A DNA stretch of 64,000 nucleotides from Tenacibaculum ovolyticum DSM 18103. GTDB lineage: Bacteria; Bacteroidota; Bacteroidia; Flavobacteriales; Flavobacteriaceae. The stretch is from assembly GCF_000430545.1 (NCBI RefSeq), contig NZ_KE387163.1:774439-838438 (forward strand), written 5' to 3'. The notes beneath the pieces were generated by a model, which was not told the DNA's origin, ran no database searches, and saw only the letters and a list, made by a program, of their open reading frames with translations. Below, piece by piece: positions 55,802-64,000 of this stretch (position 1 is its first letter; every line of letters starts with the position of its first letter). Both the position numbers and the translations under genes were made by a program.

Positions 55802-56608
55802 TTAGTGAAGGTATTTACGTGTATTTCTCCTGATTTCTTTTCGGTATGCAACCAATTCAGGAAATTGATAAAAGAAGTTCATTTTTTTTTCTGCAATTGT
55901 TTTAGGGTTTCTAATTTTTGGCCTTAAAACAAATGCTGTCCAACTTTCAACAATATCTTCTTCTGGACTTTCAACTGCATAATCAGTAATGAACTCAGTA
56001 TCATTATTCATATACAATAAATCATGTTTCTTCTTTACACAATTTGCTTCGGTATAACAATAATCCCTTTGTATAACGTCCCAACTATCTAATAAAGCAC
56101 CTTTCCAAAATAAATTAACAAATTTATTTATATAGCTTTTCTTATAAGCTTCTCCTTCTAAAGTTAAATACGACTCTCCTTCTCCTTGCAAATTTTTCTT
56201 TGTTGGTCTTATCTGAGTCTTGTTCAATGTTAATAAATGTCCAAATTCATGAACCATTGTATAAATAGATTCATGTAATCTTTTTTTATCTCTAGTTTTA
56301 AGATTTACATCTCTAACGTCAATCTCTAACATCCATTTATCATTCCTCGAGTTTAATGAAATAAGTGCACCTGTTTTTTCATCTACGCCATCTGTCATTA
56401 AAAGAATTCTCTTAATGTATTTCTTTGTTAATTCTTTAGGGAAAATCCGATAAAACTCTTCCCAATAATCATTTGCTAGGTCATTTTTATTAGATCCATT
56501 TTTAATTAAAACTCCATTTTGAATCTGCCATACACCTATCCTTATATCAACTTGAGATTGACAAAAGATAGAGAAGAGTAGAAAAAGAGTAAAAATTTTA
56601 AATTTCAT
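55802..56608 (-). CDS. Secreted putative zinc metallopeptidase (HExxH)
   Basis: This 268-residue exported protein has a signal peptide (about 1-18, ending CQSQ) and a TMVHEFGHLLTLN motif (His120, Glu121, His124), typical of zinc peptidases. No third-ligand motif or family was assigned; it may belong to a group of Bacteroidota-specific secreted putative metallopeptidases. It is between the 5'-nucleotidase-like and HMG-CoA lyase genes on the same strand (7 bp after HMG-CoA lyase), so it is probably cotranscribed with them. Start ATG at 56608. Confidence 0.65.
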   Translation of the reverse strand: MKFKIFTLFLLFSIFCQSQVDIRIGVWQIQNGVLIKNGSNKNDLANDYWEEFYRIFPKELTKKYIKRILLMTDGVDEKTGALISLNSRNDKWMLEIDVRDVNLKTRDKKRLHESIYTMVHEFGHLLTLNKTQIRPTKKNLQGEGESYLTLEGEAYKKSYINKFVNLFWKGALLDSWDVIQRDYCYTEANCVKKKHDLLYMNNDTEFITDYAVESPEEDIVESWTAFVLRPKIRNPKTIAEKKMNFFYQFPELVAYRKEIRRNTRKYLH

Positions 56609-56615
56609 AAATATA

Positions 56616-57473
56616 TTAAAATACGTCTAGTGCCTTATTGTAAGCACTTTCAAAACTCATTGGTTTTATATTTGTTTCTATTTTTTGAGTAGTAAAATAG
56701 GATATTAATTTTTCAGTAGGCATATTACCTGTTAATTCATCTTTTGCCATTGGGCAACCTCCATAACCTTTAATAGCGCCATCAAAACGACGGCAGCCTG
56801 CTTTAAAAGCACTATCTACTTTCTCAAACCACTTTGCTGGAGTCGTATGTAAATGCGCTCCAAACTCTATTTGAGGGTAACTTTGTATTAAGTTAGAAAA
56901 CAAATAATCTATATCTTCAGGAGTTGAACTACCAACCGTATCTGATAAAGATAAGATTTTCACACCTAATTTCGACAATTTTTCTGTCCATTCTCCAACT
57001 ATTTCCACGTTCCAAGGATCTCCGTAAGGATTTCCAAATCCCATTGATAAATAAGCTACCACTTCTTTATTCGTTCTATTAGCAATTGCTAATACTTCTT
57101 TTAGCGTATCAATAGATTGTGCTATCGTTTTATGCGTATTACGCATTTGAAAGTTTTCAGATATCGAAAAAGGATATCCTAAATAATTTATCTCTTCAAA
57201 TTGAGAAGCATCATTAGCTCCTCTAACGTTAGCTACAATTGCTAATAATTTACTTCTTGTTGTAGATAAATCTAACTTTGATAACACCTCAGCTGTATCT
57301 CTCATTTGCGGGATTGCCTTTGGTGATACAAAACTGCCAAAATCTATAGTATCAAATCCTACCTTTAACAAAGAATTTATATACTTTGCCTTCGCTTCTG
57401 TAGAAATAAAATGACTTTTTATTCCCTGCATCGCATCACGAGGGCATTCTATAATTTTTATACTGTCAATCAT
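56616..57473 (-). CDS. Hydroxymethylglutaryl-CoA lyase
   Basis: This 285-residue HMGL-like TIM barrel splits HMG-CoA to acetoacetate and acetyl-CoA, the last step of leucine degradation. It has ECPRDAMQG at the start (the metal-site Asp), FGAHLHTTP with metal His residues, and GAIKGYGGCPMA with the catalytic Cys of the GGCP signature. GAIKGYGGCPMA differs from the mammalian GLGGCPYA, as in other Bacteroidota. The methylcrotonyl-CoA carboxylase-like gene lies about 18 kb away. Start ATG at 57473. Confidence 0.85.
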   Translation of the reverse strand: MIDSIKIIECPRDAMQGIKSHFISTEAKAKYINSLLKVGFDTIDFGSFVSPKAIPQMRDTAEVLSKLDLSTTRSKLLAIVANVRGANDASQFEEINYLGYPFSISENFQMRNTHKTIAQSIDTLKEVLAIANRTNKEVVAYLSMGFGNPYGDPWNVEIVGEWTEKLSKLGVKILSLSDTVGSSTPEDIDYLFSNLIQSYPQIEFGAHLHTTPAKWFEKVDSAFKAGCRRFDGAIKGYGGCPMAKDELTGNMPTEKLISYFTTQKIETNIKPMSFESAYNKALDVF

Positions 57474-57673
57474 TATGCCAAATATACAAATTTTGATTCG
57501 TTTTATTAATTTTGTTTTTCTTGATAATGTTAAAGGTATTATAAATATATTTTAACTCAACAAAAGATTATTACCCACTTTACCTACTCTTTTATTATAA
57601 TAAATATTTATTTTTATGAAATAAACTGTCACAACTTAAAAGTTAAATTGTCTATACTATAGAATCATTCTCT

Positions 57674-58240
57674 TTGGAATTTAAAACAACGCATATCAAC
57701 CAACTAATAGAACGCTGTAAAAAAAATGATAGCAATGCACAAATGCAAGTGTATAATGACTATCATAAAGCAATGTATAATACTGCTTATCGCATTTTAA
57801 AAGATGAATTTGAAGCTGAAGATTTAATTCAAGAAGCTTTTTTAACTGCTTTTACTAAGTTAAATACTTTTAAAGGAGACGTAACCTTTGGTGCTTGGTT
57901 AAAAAGAATTGTAATCAACAAAAGCATTACACAACTAAAGAAAAGTAATCGATACAACGAAGTTAAAATGGAAATTATTCCTAATCCGGAAGAAGAAGAA
58001 ACAACTGTAAATTACAGTTCTTTAACCATAAAAGAAGTTATGAATAGTTTACTTAACTTAAAAGAAAATTATCGCGTTATTTTGACTTTAAACTTAATAG
58101 AAGGCTATGATTATGAAGAGATATCTCAAATATTAAATTACACAAACGAAAATGTACGTACAACAATTTCTAGAGCTAAGAAAAAATTAAAACAAGTATT
58201 ACTTGCTAACACAAAAAACACACAAGTATATGGAAGATAA
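57674..58240 (+). CDS. ECF-type RNA polymerase sigma factor
   Basis: This 188-residue sigma-70 family protein has region 2 (about 27-92; YRILKDEFEAEDLIQEAFLTAF) and region 4 (about 125-180; YDYEEISQILNYTNENVRTTISRAKKKL). The start is TTG at 57674: no ATG occurs before codon 24, inside region 2, and MEFKTTHINQLIERCKKNDS is the normal lead-in of this group. It overlaps the anti-sigma gene by 11 bp and is cotranscribed with two surface proteins. The regulon and signal are unknown; a stress or envelope role is suggested by the companions. Confidence 0.88.
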   Translation: MEFKTTHINQLIERCKKNDSNAQMQVYNDYHKAMYNTAYRILKDEFEAEDLIQEAFLTAFTKLNTFKGDVTFGAWLKRIVINKSITQLKKSNRYNEVKMEIIPNPEEEETTVNYSSLTIKEVMNSLLNLKENYRVILTLNLIEGYDYEEISQILNYTNENVRTTISRAKKKLKQVLLANTKNTQVYGR

Positions 58241-58760
58241 ATTAAAAGAGTTTTTTAATGAAAACAATTTTGATATATACGAACCGCATTCAGGTCATTC
58301 GAATCGATTTCAAAGAAAACTTCAACAACAGAAAAAACAGTATAAACCAACAATATTTTGGATGAGTATTGCGGCCTCTATTGTACTCGTTCTAGGTTTT
58401 TATCTTGGGAGTTATCAGCAGAATAATAATTATGACTTAGCTGATATTTCACCAAAAATGGCCGAAACTCAAAGTTTTTTTGTTTCAACTATTAATCAAG
58501 AATTAAAAGAAATAGAACAGTATCGAAATATAGAAACTGAAAAAATAATTGAAGATTCTTTAGATAAAATTGAAGAATTAGAAGACCATTATAAAGCACT
58601 CATTAGCGAGTTATCAAAAAATGAGAACAAACGTCAAGTCATTCAAAAAATGATTGGTAATTACCAACAAAGGTTAACTGTTTTAGATAGACTTTTACTA
58701 CAATTAGAACTACAAAAAAATCCTGCAAAATTAGAAATATTAGATGATGAAATTATATAA
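58230..58760 (+). CDS. Membrane-anchored anti-sigma factor candidate
   Basis: This 176-residue protein starts inside the sigma gene (ATG at 58230, overlapping its stop by 11 bp). It has a cytoplasmic N-terminal part of about 38 residues, one transmembrane helix (about 40-60, IFWMSIAASIVLVLGFYLG), and an extracytoplasmic coiled-coil domain (about 85-170). The short inner part is where sigma factors are held. There is no zinc-binding anti-sigma motif. The role is inferred from position and topology. Confidence 0.72.
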   Translation: MEDKLKEFFNENNFDIYEPHSGHSNRFQRKLQQQKKQYKPTIFWMSIAASIVLVLGFYLGSYQQNNNYDLADISPKMAETQSFFVSTINQELKEIEQYRNIETEKIIEDSLDKIEELEDHYKALISELSKNENKRQVIQKMIGNYQQRLTVLDRLLLQLELQKNPAKLEILDDEII

Positions 58761-59820
58761 ACTCCTATTCTTTTTTATTTTAATACCAACTATTATGGTA
58801 GCTAATGATAAAAAGAAGCATGAAAAAAGTAAAACAATAAGTAAAAGTTTTTCTGTAAACGAAAATGCTACCTTATATATTAATAATAAATATGGTAAAG
58901 TTAATGTAACAACATGGAATGAAAACCGTATTGAAATTGAGGTTAAAATTATCGTAAAAGGAAATGATTTAAAAAATATTGATCGAAAATTAAATTCAAT
59001 TAATGTTCTTTTTGAAGCTTCAAAAAACTTAGTAGAAGCTCGTACTAAAATAGAAAGTTCAAAATCTAGCTGGTCATGGTGGGGTTCTAGCAACATAAAT
59101 TATAAAATTAATTATTTTATAAAAATGCCGATAACCAATAATGCTGATTTACATAATAAATATGGCGCTATTGAATTAGATAGACTTAGTGGTAAAGCTA
59201 ATTTAAATTGTGATTATGGAAACATTGAAATAGATCAATTATTAAATGACTCAAATTCAATAATTTTGAATTACTGTGGAGATTCTGAAATTAATTTCAT
59301 GAAATCTGGTAGTCTAAATATCGATTACTCTAAACTACAAATAAAAGAATCAAAATCACTTAACGTTAATGGCGACTATTCAACCGTAAAACTTGGTAAA
59401 ACTAACAGCGTAAAATTTAGCTGCGATTATGGTAGTATTTCTATAAATGATGCTGAAAATATATCAGGAAGTTCAGACTATACTAGTATAAGAGTAGGAA
59501 CGTTGAGAAAAAACCTTAAAATTAATACTGATTTCGGAAGTGTTAAAGTTAAAAACTTAACAAAAAACTTTGAAAACGTTACCATTGATGGAAGTTATGC
59601 TAGCATTAAATTAGGTACTAGTAGTGATAACGCTTTTAATTTTAATATTGATTTAGGTTACGCTAGTTTTAATTATCCTGAAAATAAAGTAGAATTCACT
59701 AAAAGCATTAAAAAGAACACAAAGAAATACTATGAAGGTTCTTTTGGTAACGGGAAAGTTAATTCAACTATAATGATAAAATCTAGATATGGAGGGGTTT
59801 CTCTTAAATTAAACGATTAA
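58744..59820 (+). CDS. Exported DUF4097-type beta-helix protein
   Basis: This 358-residue protein has a signal peptide (about 1-20, IPTIMVAND) and then a repetitive beta-structure with short motifs such as NKYGKVNVTTW, DYGNIEIDQL and DYGSISINDA, typical of DUF4097 right-handed beta-helix proteins. It overlaps the anti-sigma gene by 17 bp and so is translationally coupled. These proteins are often in ECF sigma operons and are thought to sit at the envelope. The start is ATG at 58744 or 58747. Confidence 0.75.
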   Translation: MMKLYKLLFFFILIPTIMVANDKKKHEKSKTISKSFSVNENATLYINNKYGKVNVTTWNENRIEIEVKIIVKGNDLKNIDRKLNSINVLFEASKNLVEARTKIESSKSSWSWWGSSNINYKINYFIKMPITNNADLHNKYGAIELDRLSGKANLNCDYGNIEIDQLLNDSNSIILNYCGDSEINFMKSGSLNIDYSKLQIKESKSLNVNGDYSTVKLGKTNSVKFSCDYGSISINDAENISGSSDYTSIRVGTLRKNLKINTDFGSVKVKNLTKNFENVTIDGSYASIKLGTSSDNAFNFNIDLGYASFNYPENKVEFTKSIKKNTKKYYEGSFGNGKVNSTIMIKSRYGGVSLKLND

Positions 59821-59893
59821 AAATTTGTTTACAACCTCTACAATAAAATCACACATATACAAAACATCAACACTAACTTTAAAACAAACCAAA

Positions 59894-60622
59894 ATGAAAA
59901 AACAATTTATAACAACCTTAATTATTTTTATTTCTCTTACTTTAAATGCGCAAAGCTGGTGGGGAGGTAAAAAAGTTAAAGGAAATGGAAAAATTATCAC
60001 AAAAACTAGATCAATAAGTAAATTTGATAAGGTTAGCGTTGGTGGTTCATTTGATGTTAATTTAGTAGCAGGAACTGAAGGTAAAATTACTCTTAAAGGA
60101 GAAGAAAATTTACTACCTTATATTGAAACAACAGTAAAAAACGGAAAATTAAAAGTTCAATTTAAAGAAAACACCAATATTAGAACAACTAAACGTTTAA
60201 TTGTAACAATTGCTTTCGAAAGTATCGACGCTGTTTCTTTAGGCGGTTCTGGAGATGTAAGTGTACAAAAAGTAATTAAATCGGATGAAGTATCTATTAG
60301 CATAGGAGGCTCTGGTAGCATCACAGCAAATATTGATGTGAACACTTTAAAAGCTTCAATTGGTGGCTCTGGAAACATAAAATTAAAAGGAACTACAAAT
60401 AACCTTAAATGCTCTATAGCTGGATCTGGTAATATAAAAGCATATGATTTAGATACTGAAACTTTAAAAGCTAGTATTGCAGGTTCAGGTAACATACAAA
60501 CAACCGTAAATAATAAAATAAAAGCAACTGTTGCAGGCTCTGGTAGCGTTCACTACAAAGGAAACCCTACTAACATTAGCACTAATTCTATTGGTTCTGG
60601 AGATGTAATTGATAAGAACTAA
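59894..60622 (+). CDS. Head GIN domain (DUF2807) exported protein
   Basis: This 242-residue secreted protein has a signal peptide (about 1-20, LTLNAQ) and a DUF2807 head GIN domain built of repeating beta strands with GGSGDV, GGSGSI, GGSGNI, AGSGNI and AGSGSV motifs (about 100-235). It follows the DUF4097 protein by 73 bp and closes the sigma operon. The open frame begins 23 codons earlier at 59825, but the ATG at 59894 gives the signal peptide. Such proteins are thought to act as cell-surface or adhesion components. Confidence 0.82.
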   Translation: MKKQFITTLIIFISLTLNAQSWWGGKKVKGNGKIITKTRSISKFDKVSVGGSFDVNLVAGTEGKITLKGEENLLPYIETTVKNGKLKVQFKENTNIRTTKRLIVTIAFESIDAVSLGGSGDVSVQKVIKSDEVSISIGGSGSITANIDVNTLKASIGGSGNIKLKGTTNNLKCSIAGSGNIKAYDLDTETLKASIAGSGNIQTTVNNKIKATVAGSGSVHYKGNPTNISTNSIGSGDVIDKN

Positions 60623-60637
60623 TAAAATATTAATTCA

Positions 60638-60676
60638 AAAAAAGCCAGTTAAGTATTATTCTTAACTGGCTTTTTT
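60638..60676. terminator. Bidirectional terminator between sigma operon and valS
   Basis: Arms AAAAAAGCCAGTTAAG (60638-60653) and CTTAACTGGCTTTTTT (60661-60676) form a 16-bp stem with A- and T-runs, between convergent genes. Confidence 0.9.
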
Positions 60677-60695
60677 ACTATAATTAAAAGAAATT

Positions 60696-63335
60696 TTAAC
60701 TCAAACTAGCCAAACTTGCTTTAATAGTTTCAATTTTTGCCAATGAGTCTGACTCTTTCTTACGCTCAACAGTAATTACTTGCTCTGGCGCATTACTAAC
60801 AAAACGTTCGTTAGACAATTTCTTTTGAACTCCAAACAAGAAACCTTCTGCACGTTTTAATTCAGCATTTAATTTTTTTATTTCAGCTTCTACATCAATG
60901 TTATCTAACGATATTGGCACAAAATATTCATTTGACTTTACTCTAAAAGAAGCAGCTCCTTCAACTTTTTCAGTTACATAATTAATAACTGAAGCATTTG
61001 TTAGCTTCTTAATTATTACATCAAAATCTGTAATGTACTTTTCACTATTTACAACAGATAACTCTATTGCTTCTTTAAACGAAATATTTTTATTCTTTCT
61101 TATTGTTCTTATTCCAGAAACAACCTCCGTAGCAAACTCAAAATTAGTAATTAATTCTTCATTAACACTTGCTACTTTAGGATATAAAGCTATTACCAAT
61201 GCCTCTTCAGGTGTTCTTTCTGTAATGTGCTGCCAAATTTCTTCTGATAAAAATGGCATAAATGGATGTAATATTTTCAAGTTATTTTCTAAAACTTGTA
61301 TTACTTCCGCATATGTTTTAGCATCAATTGGTTCTTGATACCCTGGCTTTACTATTTCTAATAACCAAGAAGAAAAATCATCTGTGATTAACTTATAAAT
61401 AGTCATTAAAGCATCAGACAAACGATATTTAGAAAAATGATCTTCTATTTCTACTAACGCCTTTTGAAACTTAGATTCATACCATGTTAATCCTATTTTT
61501 GCAGTTTCAGGCTGTTCTAAATTAGCGTCAATCTCCCAACCTTTTATTAAACGGAAAGTATTCCAAATTTTATTTGAGAACCCTTTTCCTTGCTGACATA
61601 AATCTTCATCAAACATTAAATCATTACCTGCAGCTGAACTTAATAATAAACCAACTCTTACTCCATCTGCTCCGTATTCTTCAATCAATTTTAAAGCATC
61701 TGGTGAATTACCTAATGATTTAGACATTTTTCTACGTTGCTTATCACGAACTAAACCTGTTAAATAAACATTTTCAAACGGACGTTCATCTTTATATTCA
61801 TAACCAGCAACAATCATACGTGCAACCCAGAAAAATAAAATATCTGGCCCAGTAACTAAATCGTTTGTTGGATAATAATATTTAATTTCTTCGTTCTCAG
61901 GATTATTAATTCCATCAAAAACACTCATTGGCCATAACCAAGAAGAAAACCAAGTATCTAACGCGTCTTCATCTTGTCTTAAATCTGTTGCCAATAAATC
62001 TGCCTTACCAGTTCTTTCTTTTGCTAAGACTACAGCTTTTTCAATACTTTCTGCAACAACAAAATCTTCTTTTCCATCTCCATAGAAGTAAGCAGGTATT
62101 TGTTGTCCCCACCATAATTGACGAGAAATATTCCAATCACGAACATTTTCCATCCAATGACGGTAAGTATTTTCGAATTTTTTTGGATATAATGTAACTT
62201 CACTATCTTCTCCTAAAACAGCTTCAATAGCAGGTTTTGCTAAATCTTCCATTTTTAAGAACCACTGATCTGATAATCTAGGTTCTATTACAGCTTTGGT
62301 TCTTTCTGAGGTTCCTACTTTATTCGTATGAACTTCTGTTTTTACTAAAATTCCTTTTTCTTCTAACTCTTTAACAACTTCTTTACGAGCTACAAAACGG
62401 TCTTTTCCTTTATAATGTAATCCGAAAGAATTTAAAGAGGCATCATCATTAAAAATATCAATTACCTCTAATTTATGTTTATCTCCAAGAACTTTATCAT
62501 TTTCATCATGTGCTGGTGTTACCTTTAAACAACCTGTTCCAAACTCAACATCTACATATTCATCTTCTATAATAGGAATAACGCGATTGCATAACGGTAC
62601 AATTGCTTTCTTTCCTTTTAAATGTGTAAAACGTTCATCGTTTGGATTAATACAAATTGCGCTATCTCCAAAAATAGTTTCAGGACGCGTAGTAGCAATT
62701 GTTAATTTATCTTCTGACCCTTCAATTTTATATTCTAAATAATAAAGATTTCCTTGCTTTTCTACGTGAATAACTTCTTCATCAGAAAGCGTTGTTTTTG
62801 CTTCAGGATCCCAATTCACCATTCTATATCCACGGTAAATCAATCCTTTATTGTATAAGTCAACAAATACTTTTATTACAGATTCAGACAAAGCAGGATC
62901 CATTGTAAAAGCAGTACGCTCCCAATCGCAAGAAGCTCCTAACTTTTTTAATTGCTCTAAAATAATTCCACCATACTCATTTTTCCATTCCCAAGCATGT
63001 GCCAAAAACTCTTCACGTGTTAAATCATTCTTATCAATTCCTTGCTCTTTTAACTTTGCTACAACTTTTGCTTCTGTAGCAATAGATGCATGATCTGTAC
63101 CAGGAACCCAACAAGCATTTTTACCTTGTAAACGTGCGCGACGAATTAATACATCTTGAATGGTATTATTTAACATATGCCCCATATGTAATACTCCTGT
63201 AACATTTGGTGGAGGTATTACAATTGTATACGGCTCTCTTTCATCTACTTCTGAATGAAAGTAATTATGTTTCATCCAGTAATCATACCACTTCCCTTCT
63301 ACTTCTTTAGAATTATATTTTGATGGAATATTCAT
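60696..63335 (-). CDS. valS: Valyl-tRNA synthetase
   Basis: ValS charges tRNA-Val. The 879-residue class I synthetase has the HIGH motif as HMGH in [15 protein letters not shown] (about 40-54), the CP1 editing domain (about 195-340), the KMSKS loop in [10 protein letters not shown] (about 530-540), the anticodon domain and a C-terminal coiled-coil tail (about 815-879). It is a single-copy core gene. Start ATG at 63335. Confidence 0.97.
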   Translation of the reverse strand: MNIPSKYNSKEVEGKWYDYWMKHNYFHSEVDEREPYTIVIPPPNVTGVLHMGHMLNNTIQDVLIRRARLQGKNACWVPGTDHASIATEAKVVAKLKEQGIDKNDLTREEFLAHAWEWKNEYGGIILEQLKKLGASCDWERTAFTMDPALSESVIKVFVDLYNKGLIYRGYRMVNWDPEAKTTLSDEEVIHVEKQGNLYYLEYKIEGSEDKLTIATTRPETIFGDSAICINPNDERFTHLKGKKAIVPLCNRVIPIIEDEYVDVEFGTGCLKVTPAHDENDKVLGDKHKLEVIDIFNDDASLNSFGLHYKGKDRFVARKEVVKELEEKGILVKTEVHTNKVGTSERTKAVIEPRLSDQWFLKMEDLAKPAIEAVLGEDSEVTLYPKKFENTYRHWMENVRDWNISRQLWWGQQIPAYFYGDGKEDFVVAESIEKAVVLAKERTGKADLLATDLRQDEDALDTWFSSWLWPMSVFDGINNPENEEIKYYYPTNDLVTGPDILFFWVARMIVAGYEYKDERPFENVYLTGLVRDKQRRKMSKSLGNSPDALKLIEEYGADGVRVGLLLSSAAGNDLMFDEDLCQQGKGFSNKIWNTFRLIKGWEIDANLEQPETAKIGLTWYESKFQKALVEIEDHFSKYRLSDALMTIYKLITDDFSSWLLEIVKPGYQEPIDAKTYAEVIQVLENNLKILHPFMPFLSEEIWQHITERTPEEALVIALYPKVASVNEELITNFEFATEVVSGIRTIRKNKNISFKEAIELSVVNSEKYITDFDVIIKKLTNASVINYVTEKVEGAASFRVKSNEYFVPISLDNIDVEAEIKKLNAELKRAEGFLFGVQKKLSNERFVSNAPEQVITVERKKESDSLAKIETIKASLASLS

Positions 63336-63455
63336 CTGTTTTTTATATCTTTATAACCAAATAATTAAGCTTCGTGCTTTTTGGCATTGTTTTTGAAATT
63401 GAATAAGCAAAAATACAACTATCTCTGATGTTCAGAAAATAAGATGTTGATTTTT

Positions 63456-63484
63456 TTGGAACTAAAAAAATAATACTAAATTTG
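63456..63484 (+). promoter_or_regulatory. Promoter of the DUF1573 gene
   Basis: TTG (63456-63458), 18 nt and TAAATTTG (63477-63484) match the Bacteroidota promoter, 36 nt ahead of the ATG. Confidence 0.6.
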
Positions 63485-63519
63485 TAACGGTCTAAGCCCC
63501 TAAATTAACATTATCAATT

Positions 63520-63927
63520 ATGAAAACAATTTTATCATTTATCGCTGTTTGTTTTATTACATTAACAATAAACGCACAAGAATTTAAATTTGAAACTGAA
63601 ACTATTGACTACGGAAAAGTAGCTATTGGTTCTGAAGGAAAACGTGTATTTGAATTTACCAATGTAGGTGATGCTCCTTTAATTATTAAAGATATTAAAT
63701 CTACTTGTGGATGTACTGTTCCTAAAAAACCTGAAGCACCAATTATGCCAGGTCAAAAAGGAGAAATTGAAGTATCTTATGACACAAAAAGACCAGGAGG
63801 ATTTTCTAAAGCAATTACAGTAATTTCAAATGCTAAGAAATCTAGAACAATGCTTAAAATTAAAGGTTTTATTTCTAAGGATGCTGTTCCTGCGAAAGCA
63901 AAAACTATGGTGAATGATAGTGAGTAA
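63520..63927 (+). CDS. Exported DUF1573 domain protein
   Basis: This 135-residue protein has a signal peptide (about 1-19, TINAQ) and a single immunoglobulin-like DUF1573 domain (about 25-120) with the hallmark STCGCTVPKKP near 62-72. DUF1573 proteins are abundant in Bacteroidota and lie in the periplasm or envelope; the two Cys may form a disulfide. The function is unknown. It is a single-gene unit with its own promoter and terminator. Confidence 0.87.
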   Translation: MKTILSFIAVCFITLTINAQEFKFETETIDYGKVAIGSEGKRVFEFTNVGDAPLIIKDIKSTCGCTVPKKPEAPIMPGQKGEIEVSYDTKRPGGFSKAITVISNAKKSRTMLKIKGFISKDAVPAKAKTMVNDSE

Positions 63928-63947
63928 TTACTAAAACACTTAAATAT

Positions 63948-63983
63948 AAAAAAAGCGTCAATTTATAAATTGACGCTTTTTTT
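63948..63983 (+). terminator. Terminator after the DUF1573 gene
   Basis: Arms GCGTCAATTT (63955-63964) and AAATTGACGC (63967-63976), flanked by seven A and seven T, form a strong rho-independent terminator. Confidence 0.9.
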
Positions 63984-64000
63984 ATATTTTTTTTTCTAAT

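Noticed and set aside
60157-60495. Minus-strand open frame inside the DUF2807 gene
   Set aside because: It is the antisense shadow of the GSGN repeats; Pro-Glu-Pro repeats mirror them and there is no promoter or start context.

Overview
The window is AT-rich chromosomal DNA of a bacterium in the Bacteroidota, most likely a marine member of the Flavobacteriaceae; a Tenacibaculum- or Polaribacter-like genus is a guess. Supporting signs are Bacteroidota promoters (TTG, about 19 nt, TAnnTTTG) upstream of many genes, weak Shine-Dalgarno sequences, many lipoproteins with a Cys near residue 17, a FecA-like TonB-dependent receptor with a carboxypeptidase-regulatory N-terminal domain, DUF4856 and imelysin lipoproteins, and a split of core genes and small stress operons. 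No rRNA, tRNA, CRISPR array, intact insertion sequence or prophage was seen.

Layout. 1-5 kb: lpxD, a FadH-type 2,4-dienoyl-CoA reductase, a PLP-dependent histidine decarboxylase, and a divergent Lrp/AsnC regulator. 5-9.3 kb: a redox/electrophile-stress group (pirin; a glutaredoxin-like protein with a MarR regulator; DoxX, OsmC and FMN reductase) that shares an 18-bp palindrome at three promoters, followed by a MarR-GNAT fusion regulator. 9.3-18.4 kb: an eight-gene minus-strand cluster built around an AAA+ ATPase, with a long coiled-coil protein, two membrane proteins and four unrecognised soluble proteins. This is the best candidate for an undescribed system. 18.7-23.9 kb: the glyoxylate shunt (aceB, aceA) with a divergent RamB/ScfR-like regulator and a palindromic operator. 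23.9-32 kb: a loose accessory region of small unrelated genes (phosphatase, serine hydrolase, M43 protease, DinB, ABM monooxygenase, TonB/MORN protein) with long intergenic stretches and repeats.

32-40 kb: yebC, two envelope proteins (one OmpA type), an acyl-CoA carboxylase carboxyltransferase and guaB. 40-54 kb: a large iron locus. The plus strand carries imelysin, di-heme oxidoreductase and imelysin. The minus strand carries an FbpABC ferric transporter with a small membrane protein, a FecA-like receptor, an HTTM/gamma-carboxylase-like membrane enzyme, a third imelysin and a DUF4856 lipoprotein. A 24-bp AT-rich element recurs in the promoters of this locus and probably binds an iron-responsive repressor. 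54-64 kb: a 5'-nucleotidase-like lipoprotein, a secreted HExxH protein, HMG-CoA lyase, an ECF sigma/anti-sigma pair cotranscribed with DUF4097/DUF2807 surface proteins, valS, and a DUF1573 protein.

Several open reading frames begin with TTG or GTG ahead of a better ATG; those starts were moved. Two regulators, the glyoxylate regulator and the ECF sigma factor, appear to really use TTG.
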